A DNA stretch of 64,000 bases from Gaeumannomyces sp. JS-464 (GCA_002197995.1 NGZR01000001.1:9548001-9612000), one strand, 5' to 3'. Shown: positions 1-13,243, counted from the first letter of the stretch. A program made the numbers and translations. The notes: generated from the sequence alone by a model not told the origin.

Positions 1-3000
1 TAACTAGTAAGTAGCTAACTTTTAACGAACGCAAAAAAAGCCCGACATAAAAAGGATTATGCTTTAAACCGACGTTTAATTAAACGTGCTATTACGACAA
101 GCTATGCGATACATATTAGTTCGATAAAAAGGTTACTAAATAATATCCTCGCAAATTTCGAAACGTTTGCATATTTAAAGCTATAAAGTTTAAATACGAT
201 AGCGAAGGTAAATAACGCGTTATTTCCGGTTTACGGGTTTAAAAGGAAATAACGGTACTACTTTTTGCGAAACTTAAAAAAAAGCAACCTTAGTAAACGA
301 TATGAAAAAGCTTTTAAATTAAACCCACTTTTTTCGCAAACCGAGGATTTCGATATTAACGCTAAAATAAATTAAAACGGTTAAAACTTTAAAACGGCCG
401 AACTTTAAAAGCAAGTAAAAAAACCGAACGGTAAAGCCATTATACTTATAATTCGTAAAAGCCAAGCAAGTTGGAAGGATTAACGTGCTTTTACGCCTTT
501 TAATATTTTCGAAGTGTTTTTAAAACGTTAAAGTTTTAAAATACCCAAATGGCTCTTATTTTACGCTACTTTAACGAACGGAAATAACGGTTAACCTTTA
601 TCGTAATTTAAAAACCAGCAAAAAGTTAAGTATGCTAGCTACCGGTTTAATAATACGAGCAAATTAAAAAAAGCTGCGTTAAACTTTAAAAACCACCTTA
701 ATATTAATATAAAACACTTAAAACATTTGTACTTTTTTTAAGCAAAATGCATTTATAAAAAATGCCAATTCCATTTACAACCTAAATTTAAATACAATTT
801 TTTTCTACAAAAGTTAAAAAGTAAGCTTAAAGTTAAACCCCGTTTGGTATTCCAATTGCTACGGTAGGAATTAGCCCAAATCGGCAGGTTTATCGCAGTT
901 TTTAAACTTAACGAACGATACCCGATGCTATATATTATTAAAACGCTCGATTAAAAAAAATGCGAAATTACGAAGTGCAAAAAACATATAGCATAAAAGG
1001 CGAAAGCTTAACATTAAAAGATTGCATAAGCGTATATCCCGTTTAACTTGGATAAAAAAACGAACGTACGGTACTCGTTTCCTTTATTAAAAAACCAAAA
1101 AAAACCACCCGAGTGGAAAGTACGAAATAAAAAACGAAAATTAATAAAAACCTTCGCGATAGTAAAATCGAATTAACCGTATAATTTGTTAACGTTTCGA
1201 ATAAAATGTTAAAAAAAAGTTTAAAATAATAATCGATTGCGAAGTATAAAGCGATTACGTATCGCTATAAACGGTTAAACGGTATAGGATTTTTATAAAA
1301 CGAAAACATTAACCGTATTAATTAAAAACGGTTAAAAAAATACCTATCGCTTATAATAAAAAATAAATTAACCGAAAAACATAATTAATAATATTACGCA
1401 TTTAAAATAAAAAAATTATTATTATTATATTAAATAAATTGGGTATAAAAAAAATAAATGTAATTTTCGAAATTTTCTAGCTTAAAAAAATAACTTACGG
1501 ATAAATTAGGCTACCGGTTAAATTTAATAGGAAAAACTATAAATAATTAAAACGGTTTACTAATTACGAATTTTAAACCGTAAGTATAAAAGTAATAAAA
1601 AAAGGTTATAACGGTAATAAAATTTAGTAATCCATTTTCGCATTTAGCATTAACAAATATACGATTATCCAAAGTGGAAAGCGATTAAAACGACTAAATT
1701 AATATTAAAAAATGATTCGCAATACTTCGGAAAAATACTATAAATACGAAAAATTGTTTAAAAAAACTTAAAAACGGTATTTCCCGAATATAAACCGTTT
1801 AATTTAAAAATTAAGCTTAAATTAAAAATATAGCTTAAATATTAAAAGTTATACTAATTTAACCTTCGGTAATAGGAAATGCTAAAAAAAATAATTAAAA
1901 AAGGACTTACGAAAAGGATATATTAAACATTTCGATTTTTTAATAGGGTATAAAATTTTATAAAAATAAAAAAAAAACGGGACGAAGCGAATATGCATTA
2001 ATTACCGCCCGTTAAACGAAGCTACGATAAAAAACCGATTTTTTCTGCTTTTTATCGGCAAATTACGAAATAAGCTCGGCAAAGCCCGGTATTTTACGGC
2101 TTTAAATTTAAAAAAAGCTTACAATTTAACACGAATTAAAAAAGGCCAAAAGTGGTTTACGGCTTTTAAAATAAGGTTTAAATATTACGAGTTTTTAATA
2201 ATAACTTTTAATTTTATTAACGCATTAATTACGTTTTAATAAATAATTAATTATATATTACGCAAATATTTCGATATTTTCGTTTTCGCGTATTTAAATA
2301 ATATCCTAATTTTTTCGAAAACGATAAAAAAGCATAAGCAGCACGTGTATAAGGTGCTTTAAAAGCTGCTTAGCGTAAAGTTTTTCGTTAAACCAAAAAA
2401 GTGCAAATAGCATTCGTAAAAAGTTGTTTTTTTAAAATTTGTAATTACATTTGGATAAGTTTGTATAAACTTTAAAAAAGTCGAAAAAGTTAAAAAAATA
2501 GCTTATATTTAAAAACGTTACGAAAATACGAAAGTTTTTAAAATTTTTAAACTTTTATAAACGGTTTATTTGTAATTATAGCAAAATCGCTATACTATTT
2601 ACGAATTTTGTTAAAAATAATTACCAGTTTTATTAGGAAAGGTAAAAATATAAGGTTTTTAAGCAATTACGGGACGCCGTGTTAAAAAAGCTAATGTTAA
2701 TATTTCCGAACCCAAAAAAACCTTTTAAAATCGAAACCAATGCGTTGGATTATGCGATTAACGGTTAACTCGAATAATAAAACGATTAAAAACGGTTGCA
2801 CTTTTGCGCGTTTTTTTTTTGCAAAAGTTAAATAAATTTAAATTAAACTATTAAATCCACGATAAAAAACTTTTAACAATTATTTAAACATTTAAAAAAT
2901 GGCGACTATACTTTTATAAAGTTAAATATTAAGTTATAATATATATAAATTATAAAAACCTAACACATTTTACTATTAGCAAAAACCTAAATAAGTAACA

Positions 3001-4450
3001 AATGCGTTAAAACGAGTTTTTGCAAAATTATAACATTTGAATTAAATACTGGAAAAAGTCGAAAAACGGTCGGGTAAACGCTTTAAACCGATAACTAAAC
3101 CATTAAGTTGCAGTATTTAAAAAAACACGGGTAATCCTAGCGAAAAAACCAAACGGATTTTTAATTTTAACATGAAAAATACTCGTTAAAAAGGTTTAAT
3201 AAGAAAAAGGTTAAACTTTAAAAAAGATTTAACAAATTTATAATTAATTAATATAGGGCTATTAAAGCGTAAAAAAACGTAAAAACGGTTATAATAACAT
3301 TACGGGTTCGTAAAAACTCGAGCCGAAATATAAAACGTAATAAAAAATTGCGAAAATTATGCTAAAAACAAAGCTAATAAGCATAAACCATATAAATTAT
3401 TGCAATTTTTACTAATATTAAACGAAATATAGCAAAAAGTTATTATAAATTTATTATTAAATTTTCTTAATTTAAAAAACTAATAATTAAAGCGAAATAC
3501 GATAATTTATTAGTAGTAATAAATAAGCTTACTAAACATGCCTTATTCCTACCGTATAAAAAAAGCAGCAACGTTACGAAGTTAACGTACGTTTTCGTTA
3601 AGCACGTAATAGCGAAATACGGTACGCCGAACCGTTTAATTTACGAATAAAAATAAGCTGTTTATAAGCAAGTTTTGGAAAAGGCTTACGGCTTTGTTAA
3701 AAGCTAAGCACTTTTTATTTACAATTTACCACTTTTAAATAAATAAATAAATACAGCGAATAAACCAAACTATAAAATAGTATTTACGTTATTACGTTAA
3801 TTACAAATAAAATAACTAGGTATAATTACTTTTTATAATTTAATTCGCTTATAACAATTTAATTTACGAAAGTATAAAAACCATACCGTTTTATGCGAAT
3901 TACGGGTTTACGTTTAACAACGTATAAAAAACCCAAAGCAGGAAAATAGTGCTTTAGTAGCGAAATTATAAGTAACGAAGCTTATTAAATTGCATAAACA
4001 CTTTTAAATAAAGCTAAAAAAGTTACGGTATTACATAATTACTTAAGCAAATAAAAAAAAATCGAAAAACCGACTTTTAAAAAAAGGGATAGCGTTTATC
4101 TTTTTTAACGAAATATTAAAAAGAAACGATTAAACGATAAACTAAACCATAAAAAATTAAAACCGTTTAAAATATTAAAAAAGGTTTTAAACGTAAATTA
4201 TAAATTCCTATTACCGCTAATTATAAAATCCCACCCGGTTTTTTATATTTTTTTATTCGAATTAACGCTACCGGGTTTTAAAAGCAACGAATTAATAAAC
4301 ATTAACTTAAAATAAAAGTACGAAATTAAAAAAATTTAAATTATAAGCTAAAAAATAAACCTAAAAAATACCTAATTAAATGGAAAAAGTACGGCTACGA
4401 GGAAAACACGTGGGAAAAAGCAACCAATTTTATAAACTGTTAGGAAACCT
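1..4450 (+). mobile_element. RIP-degraded Ty3/Gypsy chromovirus, 5' part outside the window
   Basis: Every frame is cut by TAA/TAG, yet a Gypsy polyprotein reads through on the + strand in the family order. Reverse transcriptase: GKARYFTALNLKKAYNL at 2,078-2,128 and AYLNNILIFSKT at 2,288-2,323, where the family has YxDD and both Asp codons now read Asn. Integrase core: NKLTKHALFLPYKKSS at 3,522-3,569. GPF-type integrase tail: LKPFKILKKV at about 4,157. Chromodomain: KYLIKWKKYGYEENTWE at 4,366-4,416. The substitutions are those of RIP (C to T, G to A with CpA/TpG lost), so the element cannot be active. No LTR was found on the right, and the left end lies outside the window. Family assignment is firm; the exact right boundary is not. 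Confidence 0.85.
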
Positions 4451-4549
4451 TAGCGAAATACCGGTAAAAGCACTTATAAAAAGGTTAGTAAAAGCAAAAG
4501 TAGTTAGGAAACCAATTGGCGAAAACTCGATAATTAAGTTTTTAATAAT

Positions 4550-4647
4550 AATCGTGCCGGGATTCGAACCCGAAACCTCGGTAAAAAAACCAAAGCTATA
4601 CTTAATGCGTTATAAAACCTAAGGAAATTATTAAAAAGGTTACGATT
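4550..4647 (-). tRNA. Possible RIP-mutated tRNA relic (long-variable-arm type)
   Basis: On the minus strand a T-arm is clear: TCGGG-TTCGAAT-CCCGG, a 5-bp stem (one G-T pair) around the canonical TTCGAAT loop, followed by CACGATT. About 98 nt upstream AATCGTA can pair with CACGATT at six of seven positions; the mismatch is A where G is needed, a RIP-type change. Before the T-arm, GGTTTTTTTACC could be the extra arm of a Leu/Ser-type tRNA. D-arm and anticodon arm do not fold convincingly, and the length suggests an intron or insertion. It could be chance or a primer-binding-site remnant. Confidence 0.3.
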
Positions 4648-4829
4648 TACCGCGGTTAAAAAAAGCAAATAAGTTTAGGTTAAAATTAACTTTAAATGCT
4701 TGCCAATCGAAAAAAACGGCAGGAATTACGAATGGTTTAAACTGCGAAGCAATTTAGTAAGCTTTTAATTCAGCCTTTTCCCGCTTAACGCGTTTTAACT
4801 TTTTATAGCGTTAATACCGCGCCGAAACG

Positions 4830-5800
4830 CGCGCATTTTTTTTTTAAACCACATTTTTTTTACATTTTTAAACGTTTAATACAAGCGTTAATAGCGAGGA
4901 GCTTTCGTTTTACGGCGCGGCGTTTTTCCTTTTTTATTTCCAGCTCGGCTTTTAACTTCGCGTATTATTTTCCGATTTTTCGAAATTGCGCGGGAAAAAA
5001 ACCTAAAATGTTACAATTTATGCGGTTTTAACCGAAACATTTCACGTACCGCGATAAATCCTAAAAAAAGGCTTTACACTTTTCGCGCTTTAGGATTTCG
5101 TAATAAAAAAACAAAAAAGCATTTCGATAGGAAAAAAAAACTTAAATAAACAAATCTTTACGTTAAAAGTTTTTTTCGCGAAAAGACGTTTCCGCACCCG
5201 GCCGAACATTTCGTTAATTAAAAAGGGAAAAGAAATGGTAAAAAAGGAAAGTATTTACTAACTAACAAAAAGCGAGGTAATAAAAAATAGTTAAAAGGAT
5301 TTAGCTTAAAAAGGGAAACCTAATATTACGGCTAACGTGCAAGCCCCGAAACGACAAAACGGGAAGGTTTTAAATAATACCCCCGCCCCGTATTAAAATA
5401 CGTAAAATTACGTAAACCAAACTGGATTTATAAATTTGTGGCCGTTAAAAATAAAACGATAAATTTAAGCTAAATTTGTGGATTTATAACCGTTAAAAAT
5501 AAAGCGATAAATCCAAACTGGATTTATAAATTTATAGCCGTTAAAAATAAAGTAATAAATCTAAAAAACTACTAAGGAAAGCAATATATATATATAGGAT
5601 GGATTTCCTACTATTTTAAGTAGTTTTAACTAAGGCTTTGGCATTAGTTAACCTAAATTAGCTTTTAAGCATCTTTTAAAGCAAGCAATTAAATTGTCCT
5701 TTTAAAGTTACGTAATTCTTTGTTAACCAAATTAGCGATACTATTCTTTCCACCCCCGAAGTGCCTTACTTTAAAAGCAAACCCCTAATTGTAACAATTG
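4830..5800. repeat. Tandem repeat unit A (about 1 kb, RIP-mutated)
   Basis: This block is repeated just to the right, where the second copy is split (5,810-5,944 continuing at 13,499-14,330). Shared landmarks in the same order are a GCGC(A/T)T(n)AACCACATTTTT start, a minus-strand Lys/Glu/Ala-rich stretch (AKLKAELEI, near 4,950), a GGGATTTAGCTTAAAAA-like block (5,300 against 13,840), and AAGTAG(T/C)TTTAA(C/T)TAAGGC (5,620 against 14,147). The Lys/Glu-rich stretch resembles the tail of a DNA-transposase gene, so the unit may be a degraded DNA transposon. Boundaries are approximate. Confidence 0.5.
5412..5566. repeat. Short imperfect tandem repeat inside unit A
   Basis: Three copies of roughly 50-55 bp, each carrying a CCGTTAAAAATAAA core flanked by GGATTTATAAATT and CGATAAAT-like words. 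The copies differ mostly by transitions, as expected under RIP. The equivalent place in unit B (13,990-14,110) holds a different array of TATAGCTAATATA-like words. Confidence 0.6.
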
Positions 5801-5809
5801 CGCGTATTT

Positions 5810-5944
5810 TTTTTTCGAACCACATTTTTTTTTTAAATACGCAAACGCTTAATTTAAGCGCTAGCGGCAAACAACTTTATTCCACCGCACGACGTTTTTC
5901 TTTCGCAATTTTCAATTCGGCTTTTAATTTTGCGTGCTGGTTAC
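5810..5944. repeat. Tandem repeat unit B, left fragment
   Basis: Homologous to the start of unit A (AACCACATTTTT, then minus-strand AKLKAELKIAKEKRRAVE). It stops at 5,944, exactly where the left LTR of the inserted Gypsy element begins. Its last five bases, GTTAC (5,940-5,944), are the target-site duplication. Confidence 0.55.
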
Positions 5945-6160
5945 TATAAAGGTCCTACGACGTAATGCACGCTTATAAAAACCTTAGTAAATTAACAAAC
6001 TACGAAAGCTAAAAAGTAAAAGGGGCTGTTCCGCAAATCCAAAAGCGGATCCGGCTATATATTAGTAGCGTAGCTAATGCGTTAATATAACGCGCTCCGA
6101 TAAACTACCAGCTACAAGCCGGAGCCCGTAATTGCATTAATAAAAACCGACCTTTTAATA
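5945..6160 (-). repeat. Left LTR (3' LTR of the minus-strand Gypsy element)
   Basis: 216 bp, aligned end to end with 13,283-13,498. Nearly all differences are C-to-T or G-to-A on this copy, including the loss of the terminal TG and CA (now TA...TA). This LTR has been hit by RIP far harder than its partner. Confidence 0.9.
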
Positions 6161-7850
6161 ACTCGGCTTTTACCCGCCCCCGTAAAGGTAAGGCCGCACC
6201 CACCGCGTTAACCGCTTTTTTAATTAAGTTAACGCCTCCACCGATTTTGCCTACGGCGTTATCCGCACTTTTGCCCGCGATTTAATTCCTTGTTTCCCTT
6301 TTTTTAACACTATTACTTGCGACCGACGCGGTACTTAACGCTTTCGCTTTCGCCCGTTGCTTTACCTCCGTTAACCTTTTTTTAGCCTGCTTAATCGCCT
6401 GCCTTGCTTTTACCTATCGCGCACTAGTAGTAAATTCCCTTTTTTCCGCGCGCGCGACCGTAATCGCTCGCGCGGCCGTTTGCCCGCCTTCGTCGTTTTT
6501 AACTAATTTCCACCTTTTAGCTGTTTTCGCTTTACGATTTACCTTTACCCGTTTTTTTGCCGTTATGGTAAGCTTTTTACCTTTATTTTTCCCGCGGATC
6601 CCGTTTAATCCGTCGCTTATTCCCGCTTTTAAAATTCCGATTTAAGCTCGTCGTTTTTCGCGTTGGAGGACGAGCAGCCCGCTGCTTTTACCGTCGCTCC
6701 TTTTTTGCGCGGCGTCGAGCGCGCCGACCGCTGCTTTCGCTGCACCTCGAAAAACCAGCCCTATTATTCGCAATTTGGTTTTAGGCGCACCGCGTATTAC
6801 AAATGCAACCCCTTAACCGCAAATGCACCGCCGCTTTCCCCGTCGTTATTTAATTGCATGCCGATTAAAAGTCCGCGTCGTTTGGCAAAAATGCCGAAAA
6901 AGCTTTTAAACTTTTTAAAATTGCTTATGCTATTTAACGCAATATAAAGCGCTTAAAAACCGTTCGCAAAATGGTGCTATAAATTTCCCGGAAATAGTTT
7001 TCCGCCGTTACAAATGCGTTTACTAACTTTTTTAATAGCGTTATAACTATTACCCTATCGGGTTACCTCGCTTTTAACGCCGCGTATAAATAACGCATCG
7101 CCGCTTTTAAAAGCGCGGTTTACGCTATTAAATGTAAAAGCGACCGGTTCGGCTTGCCGCCCGTTATTTTATCGTTTAAACGATCCCGCGTCGACGATAG
7201 TATTGCGAACTTAACTTTACGCTTCCCTTTTAAACGCTTACGCACGACGCGACTCGAGTTTGGCCTCGAGCTTTAACCTTTTCCTTTTATGCCCGCTTAA
7301 TCCTCGACCACGCTTTCGTTTGCTATTACCATATCCGTTATAAATCGTTTGCAAAGCGCGCTTCGCGGCTCGCCTTTTTTCGGGTCGGGTATCGGCTCGC
7401 CCGCTCGCTTTAGTGCGGGGTCCGATTTTACCATCGATATTAGCACCCGTTTTCGCCCCGAATTTTTTAGCTTTAACCGTACCGTTATAGCGCTTTCGCG
7501 CGCTGGTAAAAACGCTATTACATTTTTAATCGTCGACGATTTAAATTTTAGTAACTTATATAACGCGAGCGATAAAAAGGGTAACGACGATAACGGTACG
7601 AAGGACGAAAAGGGTAACGACGATAACGGTGCGAAAAACGAAAAGGCGGGTAAAAAGGATAAAAAGGATAAAAAAGAAAGTAAATGGGAGGGATTTTAAA
7701 CTAATGGTTTAGCCGCGTTTTAAAGCGTGGAATTAATTTCGGAATTTGCGGTTTCCTTATCGGCGGGAGTTATATTAGTTAATATATATAGCATTAGCGT
7801 TACGGAACTTTCCTTTTTTTACGCTTTTTTTGGCTTATTACGCTTTCGTT
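6161..7850 (-). other. Region between chromodomain and 3' LTR of the Gypsy element
   Basis: About 1.7 kb lies between the end of pol and the LTR, longer than most fungal Gypsy elements leave there. It is less AT-rich than its surroundings. Reading the minus strand through RIP stops gives plausible protein, for example SSRPNSSRVVRKRLKGKRK near 7,250 and LLHLIA-TALLKAAMRYLYA near 7,100, so a third coding region may have existed. On the + strand 7,570-7,699 reads a Lys/Asp/Asn-rich repeat (KGNDDNG twice, then KKDKKDKKESKW). No family is recognised. Confidence 0.35.
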
Positions 7851-7857
7851 TTACCGT

Positions 7858-10800
7858 TTACATTTCGGGGTCGTTATCGTTCGTTATAACGTCCCCGTAC
7901 TTTTCCTCGTAACGGTTTAACGCTTCGTTTTTTACGAAAAGCTTAAAAAAGGTCCAAATAAGCATTATATGCCTTGTCCACCAAATATAAACTTTTTTAA
8001 CTTTATTTCGCCTTTTGTTTATAATACGGGCTTTATTAATACGGTCCATTAACTATTCCCGCTTTTTGTTAACCAATACGGCCGGTAATTGGGGGTTAGC
8101 TATTACTTGTTTAAAAACGAAATCCTCGTTTATTCGGCGTATTTTATCCATATTAAAACGGTAATGCGTTTTAATAGGTAAACTTTTCACTTTTACCACG
8201 TTAAATCCCACCATTTTAATTACCGTAATTTTAACGCGTAATTAGTTAAGTTTTTTTTTTAAGCGAAAGGAAAGGAAATTGCTTAAATTTAGCCACATTT
8301 TATCTTTTAGCTTATATTATTCCGCTAGCCGCCTTTTTTAATTCGTATACTTTTCGGCTTGCTAAATTGCTATAGTTATAGCTGTTTGGCATATGTTTGT
8401 AATTTAAGCCAGTTTTTTTACATACTTTTCGGCTTTCGCTATTAATACGCTTTTTTTAAATTTAAAAGTGTTTTTTTTTTAGTTAAAATAAACGATGGTT
8501 TGTACCCGTAATTAGCAAAAAACGGGAACGTGCCGATAATTACGTAAAAGCGGGAATTAAGCGTAAATTAAATTGCGGAAAGCTATTAATCCCAATCCGA
8601 TTGCTAATAATTAATGTAAACTTTTAACGCGGTTTATACTTTTTAATTTACGCGTTTCGTACCGCCGTTCGTTTAAAAGTGGTAAGTTATATTTAAAAGC
8701 TATTTAATTTCCAAACGCTAATAAAAGTGCTGCTAAAAGTTACTAATTTAATTCGTTTTTTTATCCGAAATAATTAAAGCGGGTTAACCGTAAAAACGAA
8801 CGAAACAAATTATAAAACGGTTTACGCACTTTTCGGCTTATATAAACGGTATCGCTTTTAAAATAACCTTTTTCGATAATTTATTAGTAATTACCTATAA
8901 AACGGTATTTCCGTTTGCTAAAAAAAGGTTTATTATAAAATCCATTTGCAAATATTTTAAAACCGGTTAAAGATAAGCAAAAATTGCAAAAAGCTTTGTT
9001 TTAAATCCTTTTAAATTTTGCTACGGTTATAAATATTACAATTGCAAACGAAGCGTTTAATGTTGCGGTATATTAAAAGCTAAAAAAGTTTTTCGCTATG
9101 GCGTACGTAATACCGTTTTAACCCGGATGGCTTATAACGAAAGCGTTGTATATTTTCTGGATTAGCACGTTTCGAAACTTATCCCGTAAGTCGTTTTTTA
9201 TTCCCGCCGCTACTATTACTACTTCCGTAATAAAAAAAGCTTTTAGCATTTAAAGCTTATTTTTAAACTTTAGCTTGCCCTCGTTATTAATACGGCATTT
9301 TGCTTTTTGCATTTTTAAGTTTAAAGTTAAGTTTAAAAAGCGCTCGTCGCGTTTTATAAAGCGGTATATAAATTTGTACATATTGTTTTACTTAGCCGTG
9401 CTTTCGAATAGCTCGCGCAAATTCGGGTTTTTTAACCATTAAACGTTATTCGGGATTTTATCGGGGTCCCTTTTTTTTTTAAGCGCGAGGCCGCTGTTAA
9501 AAATTTGGATCGCTCGCACCCAAATAAAGGAGTTTTCGGGCAATAACTGCATTTTTTGGCTTTGTATTTCTCGTCCCCTTCCGGGCGGTTTTGTTCCTTC
9601 CGTAATAAAGCGTTTGCTACCACGTTTTCCTTGCTTAAGCGGTATTATAATTTAAAGTTATATTTAGCTAACACTTTTGCTTAACGCGTTTGCCGCTTCG
9701 ATAAGCGCTAGGATTTTATAAAATACTTTAAGTTTTTATAATTCGTAAAAATGGTAAAGCTTTTACAATTGCGAAGCTCCGCGTCCTAATGCTTTAAGCT
9801 ATCGACGATAGCTAGCATTTCCTTATTATGGACGGGATAATTGCGTTTTGCGGGTTTTAATTTGCGGGAATGGAATTCTACCGGGCGCTTTTCCCCGTTT
9901 TTTTTTTTGCATTAACGTGCCTTTTAAAGCAAACCCGTTATAATCCGTTTTTAAAAAACGTAAGCGCGTTTAGGTCCCATTTCGTAAGCATACCGGCGAA
10001 TAAAAACAAATATTTTAAGCTTTCGAAAGCGGATTGGTATTCCTCCGTTTAATAAAAAGGCATTCCTTTTTTTATTAGTTCCGTTAGTAATGCGGCCGCT
10101 TTTAAAAAACCGGGGATAAAAATTCGGTAAAAGTTTAGGAATCCCAAAAAACTGCGAACTTTTTTCGTCGTATAAAAAGCCTTTTAACGTTAAACGGCTT
10201 TTACCTTTTCGGGGTCGGGTTTACCTTTACGCCGGCTTTTACAATAAATCCCAAATATTTGATTTTTTTTACCGCGAATTGTAATTTGTTAAGGTCGAAA
10301 TGCAAATTATAATTTTAAAAACGCTTAAATACTTTTCGCATTTTATAAAAGTGGTTTAACCGCGAGCTTTACGTATATATTACGATATCGTCCAAATATG
10401 CCGAGTAAAACTCGTTTAAAAAGTTTTTTTAAAATGGTATTAATATACTTTTGGAAGGTGGTTAAAGCTTTTAAAAAGCCGAAAAGGGTAACGGTTTATT
10501 CGAATAAACCGTATCGGGTACGGAAAGCGGTTATGTACTTATGGCCCTTTTTAACCCGGATTTTTCAAAAGCTTATACCACATTCACTTTAATTAACCAG
10601 CAAACGCCGGCTAAATTGCAAAGGGTATTAGGAATAAGCGGGAAGGGGTACCGGTCGGGCTGTAAAATGGTATTTAAACTCCGGTAATCGCAATAAAAGC
10701 GCAACCTTTCGCCCGGTTTTCGCACGAATAAAATGGGGGTTTTAATAAGGGAATTGTTAACCCGGATAAATCCTTTATTAAATAGGTTTCGAAACGTCGT

Positions 10801-11660
10801 TTTTAATACTAAAAGTTCCTTTCGCGATATGCTATATAAAGGTCCCCAAAGCAAGGGAAGCTCGACCCCGTTAGCGTTTTTTTTAATTTTTATTTTATGG
10901 TTTACACCCGGTTTATACGGGTTTAGTTTATTTGCTTTTTGTTTTATAAATAACGGGAGTAAATTGTAAAACTCCCGCGAAATAAGCTTCCGTAATTAGG
11001 TTTTCGTTTTAGGGACCTTTTTTTCCAATGCTTTTTTAACGTCGGACATAAAAGCCGCAAAAATCGCAGCTCGCGTTATAAATTCCCCTTTTATAATCGC
11101 GATTAATTCGTAATATCGGGCGAACGTAACCACTTATATTTTTATTACGTTCGCTTTGCTTTCCTTTTTACAACCGTTTTTCCAAAAGTAAATGGCCATT
11201 TAAAAGCGCGTTTTTCCCACCCATATTTTCGATATATATAAAATGGATGCCGTTTAATAGTGTATTAACTATAGCTTTTTTAAAATAAATCGTTAAATAA
11301 ACCCTAGCACTATATAAACGTAAACCCTTTTTTTTATACCGGTTTCCGTTTCCAAAAAAAAACAAATAATTTCCCGAATTACTTTTCTTTTTTTATAATG
11401 GCTTTTTTTAACGTCTTCGGCGAAATCTGGTAAATAGGCAATTCCGTTTTAACGGCGGCGTTATTATTAATAATTGCGTAACATTCGTAACCTTCGTTTA
11501 TAAATGCGTTAAATAATTTTATATTATTAATTATTATTAAAATGTATATTAAATGTGTTTTTTATACCTTTATCCGCATTTATAAGGGTTATTAAAGCTT
11601 TTTTTTCCTTAAAGCACGATTTTGCTTTAAAGCTACTTTTTTCCTTAGCTTTCGGCTCCT
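7858..11660 (-). pseudogene. Degraded Gypsy pol (RT, RNase H, integrase, chromodomain)
   Basis: On the minus strand the RT N-terminal part reads from 10,854 (KGFIRVNNSLIKTPILFVRK), followed by the catalytic AYLDDIVIYT at about 10,372-10,401, with both Asp intact here. The RNase H end reads VVANALLRKEQ near 9,600 (the family has DALSR). A chromodomain-like segment DRINKARIINKRRNKVKKVY lies at 7,990-8,049, with EALNRYEEKYGDV after it. Stops of RIP type interrupt every segment. Family order and motif spacing fit a chromodomain Gypsy element; nothing suggests expression. Confidence 0.85.
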
Positions 11661-11733
11661 CCCGTCGGCTTATTTTTTCCTTTTAACTAAAAAGGGAATT
11701 CCTCGTTATCCAAACCGGCCCCGCGGATAGCCG

Positions 11734-13243
11734 TCATTTTAGTGTTTTTAAAACGGGTCGCCGGTTTATAAAAGCATTTCGCTTAGTAATAGTTGCTTGC
11801 ACCGCAACGTAAATAGCGGCCTTGCTTTTAACGGCGGTTTTTTTTTTTTTAGGAAACCTATTAGGCTCGGCGGGGGCCGCTTCCTCGGGCCCGGTTAGCA
11901 CTTTTTCCTCGGGCGCCCCGCGGCCCCCGCGGCTTTTACGCCCCCGCCCGCCGACTTTTGCAACGTTTATTACCACGTCGCTATCGAAATCCCGGGTAAC
12001 GCTATTATTAATGGAATCCGCTGTAATAACGGCGGGTTTTTAAGCGGGGTTAAATAGGCTGCCCTATTAAAGGTTTTAACTATACCTTGCCTTTTATCCT
12101 CCTTTCCCTTTCCTCCGCTTTTAGCGCTCCTTTTTTAGGTTTAAAAACTGTTAAATGCGTTTTTTCCCACTGCTTAGGCGTAAAGCTCGGCTAGGTATGC
12201 GTAATACTCGTTTAAAAGTTTAATAACCGCTAAAGCGTTTGCGAAACTGCGGTTAAAAAATCCTTTTAAAAAAACGAGCTTAAATTCGTTTTTTTAAGCA
12301 TTATTACCAGCCCGGCCTAATATATCCTTAAATATTAGGCCGAATTCGCTAAAAAATTAGCCCTCCTCCTATTTAAAAGCCCGCAATTATATTTGCGCGG
12401 CCGCTTTATCCTAAACGGTGCCGAACGTAAAATAAAGTTTATCGATATATTTCGTAAAGTTATATTTCGCATTTTTGCTTCCCGTTTCGAAAAATTGCTT
12501 TATTTACTTTTTACGCGATTAAAAAAGCGTTTGGTGGATTTCGTACTAGGTTTTTATATCGTTACCTAATAGCTTTTATTTTTTATCCATATTAAACTTA
12601 AAAATTAGCCTTTTTATATAAGAATGGAATAAGGCTTACGCTTCGTTTTAAATGGGCCATTTCGTTAGCTTTTTTTTATAATCCTTATTTAAATTAAGTC
12701 GCTCGTTTTCGTCCAGCTTTAAAATGTAAAACTTTTTTCCGGTTAAACGATGCTTAGCAGTTATTACGGCCTTAATTAGGGCCATAACTGCTTGTTTATA
12801 CTTTAAAATAGCGTTATTTGGGGGATTTCGCCAGGTGGGTTAAACGCTATAATATCCGCTATATCCTTTTCTCGATTCGGGGGGGTTTCCTTTAAAAACC
12901 TTAATTAGGCCTTTTTATTTTGCTCGGTTTCGAGCTCCTCGGCGGCGGTTATTTCCGTTTCCAATTAAAAGCTAATAGCGGCCTCGTCCTTTTCTTTTCC
13001 CGCTTATTTTTCCCTTTCCGCTTATTCGAGCAAGGCTTAAAAAAAACGTCCTTTTTATAACGTGCTAAACTTTTTTTGTAATCTCCTCGAGCCTTTTTCC
13101 GGCGTAATAAAAGCCGCCCGTGGATTAGCGGGGGCTGCCTCGCTTAACGAGTCGCTTTTTAGCGATCCGCTCCCCGTGGAGCTATCGTTATCGGGAATTA
13201 AAAACGTTCGTGGCCGTTTTTCCTCGGTTAGCGACGGCGACAT
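11734..13243 (-). pseudogene. Degraded Gypsy gag with zinc knuckle
   Basis: The frame opens with an ATG at 13,243, 40 bp inside the 5' LTR, reading MSPSLTEEKRPRTF. Glu/Lys-rich helical gag-like sequence follows, broken by TAA/TAG where CAA/CAG would be expected. A basic Gly/Arg segment (GGRGRKSRGGRG) near 11,940 precedes a CCHC-type knuckle at 11,774-11,817, where the first Cys and the His now read Tyr, both single RIP-type changes. The product would have been the nucleocapsid/capsid precursor. Confidence 0.75.

Noticed and set aside
5390..5600. Repeated units resembling a CRISPR array
   Set aside because: Imperfect AT-rich tandem copies without unique spacers, in a fungal RIP-mutated repeat.
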